Shown here piece after piece: positions 60,280 through 64,000 of a DNA stretch of 64,000 bases. Numbering within the stretch: the first letter of the stretch is position 1; each line of letters begins with the position of its first letter. The stretch is from Nocardioides sp. YR527. GTDB lineage: Bacteria > Actinomycetota > Actinomycetes > Propionibacteriales > Nocardioidaceae. The stretch covers positions 372,001 to 436,000 of the forward strand of contig NZ_FNFN01000004.1 of assembly GCF_900101045.1 (NCBI RefSeq), given 5' to 3'. The notes under the pieces were generated by a model. The model did not search any database. It worked only from the letters and a program-made list of their open reading frames with translations, and had not been told where the DNA came from. Position numbers and translations under genes: made by a program.

Positions 60280-62997
60280 ATGACCGGGGAGGACGTGCTC
60301 CTGCGGGACGGCACGATCGCGCGCGTACGCGATGCAGTGGCGGGGGACCGGGACCAGCTGGTCGAGCTCCACGACCTGCTCTCCGAGCGCCATCGCTACG
60401 AGCGGTTCTTCCACGTCGGGGAGCTCGACGGCCTCCGCTTCGTCGAGGATCTGCTGCCGCGGCTGGCCGCGGGCGAGGCGGTCGCCAAGGTGATCGTCGT
60501 CGAGGGCCGCATCATCGGGCTGGCGAGCGGCACGAGGACGGGCGCGGACGGGGAGGCCGAGCTGGCCCTGGTCGTCGCCGACCGGTATGCCCATCACGGC
60601 GTGGCCACTCTTCTCCTCGAGCACCTGGCCGTCGCGGCGACCGGAGCGGGCGTGACGGACCTGGTGGCGTACGTGATGGCTGACAACGCCCCCGCGTTCG
60701 ACGTCCTGCGGCACGCAGGGTTCGACCTCACCTCGACCTCGCACGAGGACACCGTCGAGGTACGTTTCCCGGTGCGGCTCACCGAGCGCGTGCTGGAGGC
60801 GATGATCTCCCGCGAGCAGCGGACGGACGCCGACTCCGTCGCCGCGCTGCTGCGGCCGCGCTCGGTGGCCGTGATCGGCGCGAGCCGGCGCGCGGACCAC
60901 CCCGGCCACCAGGTCGTGCGCAACCTGTTGCGGGCGCGGTTCGCCGGCACCGTCCACCCCGTCAACCCTCACTGCGACTTCCTGCTGGGACAGCGCTGCC
61001 ACCCGTCGGTGCTCGACGTCGGGCCGGTGGACCTGGCCGTGGTCGCGGTGCCCGCGGCCGAGGTGCTGAAGGTCGTGGAGGAGTGTGCCCGCAGCGGCGT
61101 ACGCGACCTGGTGATCCTCTCCAGCGGCTTCGCCGAGGCGGGCCCGGACGGGCGACGCCTGCAGGACGAGGTCCTGGCGGTCGCCCGCGAGTCGGGCATG
61201 CGCGTGGTGGGGCCCAACTGTCTCGGGATCGCCAACACCGACCCCGACGTCCGCCTGGACGCCACCTTCTCGCCCACCTCGACCGGTCGCGGGAGCGTGG
61301 CGATGATGGCGCAGTCCGGGGCGGTCGGGATCGCCGCGCTGCAACGGGCCGACGAGCTCGGCGTGGGGCTCTCGGCGTTCATCTCCGCCGGCAACAAGGC
61401 CGACGTCAGCTGCAACGACCTCCTCATGTACGCCGCCGAGGACGAGGCAACCGAGGTGGTCTCGCTCTATCTGGAGTCGTTCGGCAACCCGCGCAAGTTC
61501 TCGCGCCTGGCCCGGCGGTTGGCCGACCACACGCCGGTCGTCGCCCTGGTCGGGGGCAGCAGCCAAGCCGGCCGGCGGGCGGCGGTCGGCCACACCGCCT
61601 CGGCGGTGACGTCCGCGGAGGCGGTCGACGCGCTCTTCCGGCAGTGCGGGGTGATCGGCGTGCACAGCCTCGAGCAGCTGCTGCAGACCACCAGCGTGAT
61701 CGCGAACCAGCCCCTGCCGGGTGGGCGCCGGGTCGGGATCGTCGGAAATGCCGGCGGGCCGGGCGTCCTGGCCGCCGACGCCTGCGAGAGCGAAGGGTTG
61801 CGGCTCGCCACGCTGAGCGCGGAGACCATGGCCGCGATCCGGGCGATCGTGCCCGACGCGTCGTCGGTCCAGATGCCCATCGACCTCGGTTCCGGCATCG
61901 GCTGGGAGGCCTACTCCGAGGTGCTCTCGACGCTCACCCGCAGTGGCGAGGTCGACATGCTGATCGCCTTGCGTACACCGTTGCCGGCTCTCCCGTACGC
62001 AGCCTTCACGCGTGCGCTGCGCACCGCGGTGCGTGCCGATCCGGAACAGACCGCACCGCCGGTCGCGACCGTGGCCGTCATGCTCGACCCGCACGGTCCG
62101 GGCCGACCCATCAGCGTCGGGAGCGGCCATGTACCCGTCTTCGCGTTCCCGGAGGATGCCGCGCGTGCCCTCGGCCCGATCGTCAGGTATGCGGACTGGC
62201 GCGCCCGGCCCCACACCCCCGTCACCGAGGCGCCTCCTGGTAGCCGCGCGACTGCTCGCGATGTGATCGCCCGGACGCTGCGGGTGAGCCCGGAAGGGGG
62301 CCGGCTGGCCGAGCCGGACACGCGTCAGCTGCTGGCTGCGTACGGGATCGGGGTCCTGCCGAGCGTGCTCGCCGACGGTGCCGAGGAAGCCGTCGACGCA
62401 GCCGAGTGGGTGGGCTACCCGGTCGTGCTCAAGGTCGCCGACCCCGCCATCGCGCATCGCACCGATGTGGGTGGCGTTCGCGTCGGTCTGAGGAGTCCCG
62501 ACGAGGTACGCGTCGCCGCGCACGCGCTCCTCGGCGTCCGGGTCGAGCATCCGGGCCTGATCGTCCAGCGCCAGGTCGCCGCCGGCGTCGAGCTGATCGC
62601 CGGCGTCACCCAGGACGAGCTCTTCGGGCCGCTGGTCATGGTGGGATACGGCGGCGCCTACACCGAGCTGATCGGCGACCGCAGCTTCCGGCTGACTCCG
62701 CTCAGCCGCTCCGATGCCGCTGCCGCGCTCCGGGACCTGCGCACCGCGCCGCTGCTGGCGGGATACCGCGGCGCACCGCCGGCGGACGCCGCCGCCGTCG
62801 AGCATCTCCTGGTGTCCCTCGGGCGTCTCGCAGACGATCTGCCCGAGGTGGCCGAGATCGACCTCAATCCCCTGATCGTGCACGAGCGTGGCGTCTCGGT
62901 CGTCGATGCGAAGGTCCGGCTGCAACCGGTGCCGCCGGTCTCGGAGCCCGCCCTGAGAAGCCTGCTCCCGCCCGTCGGTCCCGGTGAGGACACCTGA
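60280..62997 (+). CDS. GNAT acetyltransferase fused to ADP-forming acyl-CoA synthetase-like protein
   Basis: 905 residues from the ATG at 60280, which has AGGAGGTAAGG upstream; the frame opens earlier but without support. Residues 10-165 are a GNAT domain (VVADRYAHHGVATLLLEHLA). A CoA-binding domain (VAVIGASRRADHPGHQVVRN), a succinyl-CoA ligase-like domain with a His in VGHTASAVTSA, and a C-terminal ATP-grasp domain (GYPVVLKVADPAIAHRTDVG) follow. The layout is that of Pat-type protein acetyltransferases or acyl-CoA synthetases, with the GNAT part at the N-terminus. The role in protein acylation under stress is inferred. Confidence 0.9.
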   Translation: MTGEDVLLRDGTIARVRDAVAGDRDQLVELHDLLSERHRYERFFHVGELDGLRFVEDLLPRLAAGEAVAKVIVVEGRIIGLASGTRTGADGEAELALVVADRYAHHGVATLLLEHLAVAATGAGVTDLVAYVMADNAPAFDVLRHAGFDLTSTSHEDTVEVRFPVRLTERVLEAMISREQRTDADSVAALLRPRSVAVIGASRRADHPGHQVVRNLLRARFAGTVHPVNPHCDFLLGQRCHPSVLDVGPVDLAVVAVPAAEVLKVVEECARSGVRDLVILSSGFAEAGPDGRRLQDEVLAVARESGMRVVGPNCLGIANTDPDVRLDATFSPTSTGRGSVAMMAQSGAVGIAALQRADELGVGLSAFISAGNKADVSCNDLLMYAAEDEATEVVSLYLESFGNPRKFSRLARRLADHTPVVALVGGSSQAGRRAAVGHTASAVTSAEAVDALFRQCGVIGVHSLEQLLQTTSVIANQPLPGGRRVGIVGNAGGPGVLAADACESEGLRLATLSAETMAAIRAIVPDASSVQMPIDLGSGIGWEAYSEVLSTLTRSGEVDMLIALRTPLPALPYAAFTRALRTAVRADPEQTAPPVATVAVMLDPHGPGRPISVGSGHVPVFAFPEDAARALGPIVRYADWRARPHTPVTEAPPGSRATARDVIARTLRVSPEGGRLAEPDTRQLLAAYGIGVLPSVLADGAEEAVDAAEWVGYPVVLKVADPAIAHRTDVGGVRVGLRSPDEVRVAAHALLGVRVEHPGLIVQRQVAAGVELIAGVTQDELFGPLVMVGYGGAYTELIGDRSFRLTPLSRSDAAAALRDLRTAPLLAGYRGAPPADAAAVEHLLVSLGRLADDLPEVAEIDLNPLIVHERGVSVVDAKVRLQPVPPVSEPALRSLLPPVGPGEDT

Positions 62998-63995
62998 TGA
63001 CGACGATGAGGGGGTGGCGGACGAGAGGCGACGGCCGCCTGTCGATCGGTGAGCTCGTCGTCCCGGAGCCGACCTCGGGCGAGGTCCTGATCGGGGTGGA
63101 GGCGTGTGGTGTGTGCCGGACCGACCTCCATGTCGTGGACGGCGACCTTCCCGCGCGCCGCAGCCCGGTGGTGCCGGGGCACCAGATCGTGGGCCGCGTG
63201 CTGGTCCGCTTCGACCATGACGCCGGCGGGCCGCGTATCGGCACCCGGGTCGGAGTGCCGTGGCTGCGCTCCACCTGCGGGCACTGCCGCTGGTGCCGGA
63301 CGGGCGCGGAGAACCTCTGCGAGCAGTCCCGATACACCGGGTGGGACGCCGACGGCGGCTACGCCGAGTACGCCGTCGCCCCGACCGCGTACCTCTACCG
63401 GATCCCGGACTCGCTGGAACCGAGCCAGGCGGCGCCCCTGCTGTGCGCGGGGATCATCGGATACCGGGCCCTGCGGCGCTCGGCCCTCCCACCGGGAGGC
63501 CGCCTGGGGCTGTACGGGTTCGGGGCGAGCGCACATCTGACCGCGCAGATCGCGATCCGTCAGGGAGCCGAGGTGCACGTCGTCAGCCGCGGCGAGGTGG
63601 CACGCGGGCTCGCGCTCGACCTCGGCGCGGCCTCCGCGGTCGCGCCCGGCGGTGCAGTCCCGCCGCTCGACTCCGCGATCGTGTTCGCGCCGGCGGGCGA
63701 GGTCGTCCGCGAGGCGCTCGCCGGTCTGGGCCCCTCCGGGACCTGCGCGGTCGCCGGCATCCACCTCTCCGACCTCCCACCTCTCGACTACCAGCGCCAT
63801 CTCTTCCGCGAGCGAACACTCACCAGCGTCACCTCCAACACACGCGCCGACGGGGCCGAGCTCTTCCGGCTCGCCGGCCGGCTGGACCTGCGAGCCGAGG
63901 TCACTTCGTACGCCATGAGTGAGGCCGACCGGGCGCTGACCGACCTCGCCGAGGACCGGGTGCGTGGCGTCGCGGTCCTGGACGCGACCCGATGA
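62997..63995 (+). CDS. Zinc-dependent alcohol dehydrogenase
   Basis: 332 residues, starting in a TGATGA overlap with the synthetase gene. Zinc ligands are C40 (ACGVCRTDLH) and H62 (PGHQIVG, with Gln where Glu is common) for the catalytic site, and C94, C97, C100 and C108 (CGHCRWCRTGAENLC) for the structural site. A Rossmann part LGLYGFGASAHLTAQIAIRQ follows. It may dispose of reducing power in low oxygen. The gene ends five bases before the window edge. Confidence 0.93.
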   Translation: MTTMRGWRTRGDGRLSIGELVVPEPTSGEVLIGVEACGVCRTDLHVVDGDLPARRSPVVPGHQIVGRVLVRFDHDAGGPRIGTRVGVPWLRSTCGHCRWCRTGAENLCEQSRYTGWDADGGYAEYAVAPTAYLYRIPDSLEPSQAAPLLCAGIIGYRALRRSALPPGGRLGLYGFGASAHLTAQIAIRQGAEVHVVSRGEVARGLALDLGAASAVAPGGAVPPLDSAIVFAPAGEVVREALAGLGPSGTCAVAGIHLSDLPPLDYQRHLFRERTLTSVTSNTRADGAELFRLAGRLDLRAEVTSYAMSEADRALTDLAEDRVRGVAVLDATR

Positions 63996-64000
63996 CGAAC

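Overview
The window is high-GC DNA from an actinobacterium. GTG starts, one- to four-base start/stop overlaps, leaderless TANNNT promoters, a DUF222-type HNH endonuclease and paired universal stress proteins suggest a soil member of the Propionibacteriales, probably Nocardioidaceae. That placement is inferred from style and gene content; no rRNA or tRNA gene was seen.

Bases 1-10754 hold a tightly packed operon. It starts with a dipeptide/oligopeptide ABC importer: a binding protein cut by the window edge, a permease, a rare permease-ATPase fusion and a second ATPase. A serine hydrolase of the beta-lactamase fold, an M20 deacylase, a COG3375-type GNAT acyltransferase and an enolase-superfamily N-succinylamino acid racemase follow, then a PucR regulator. 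The last three enzymes match the known D- to L-amino acid conversion pathway, so the operon probably imports D-residue peptides and salvages them.

Bases 10778-27541 are mixed: a DMT transporter, a DoxX protein, a striking phased 31-bp repeat array, a membrane protein, the HNH endonuclease, an intergenic region rich in palindromes, an NhaA-thioredoxin fusion, a cyclase-like receptor overlapping a cyclic-nucleotide-domain MscS channel, a secreted propeller-like protein, a TetR regulator, a VOC protein, an imine-reductase-like enzyme, two tiny genes, a sulfurtransferase and a MarR regulator.

Bases 27701-39371 form a catabolic cluster: MFS transporter, aldehyde dehydrogenase, extradiol dioxygenase, aspartate-dehydrogenase-like protein, alpha/beta hydrolase, cupin, two SDRs, a TPP enzyme, a ferredoxin-reductase, a 76-residue protein and a Rieske oxygenase. 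A double TAAGCACTTA operator lies in front of its first block and again in front of the dioxygenase, and probably binds the MarR protein. On the opposite strand follow an AbgT transporter, a secreted esterase, a creatininase-family hydrolase and a FadR-type regulator.

Bases 43568-49618 hold a LacI regulator and an alpha-glucosidase/sugar ABC importer operon with no ATPase of its own.

Bases 49659-63995 resemble a DosR-type hypoxia or dormancy island: two universal stress proteins, a CBS-BON protein, a small secreted peptide, carbamate kinase, a P-type ATPase plus the truncated remnant of another, an ABC-2 exporter, a GNAT-fused acyl-CoA synthetase and an alcohol dehydrogenase. DosR-like GGACC/GGCCC boxes occur in all three promoter-bearing gaps. 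No DosR or DosS gene lies in the window.
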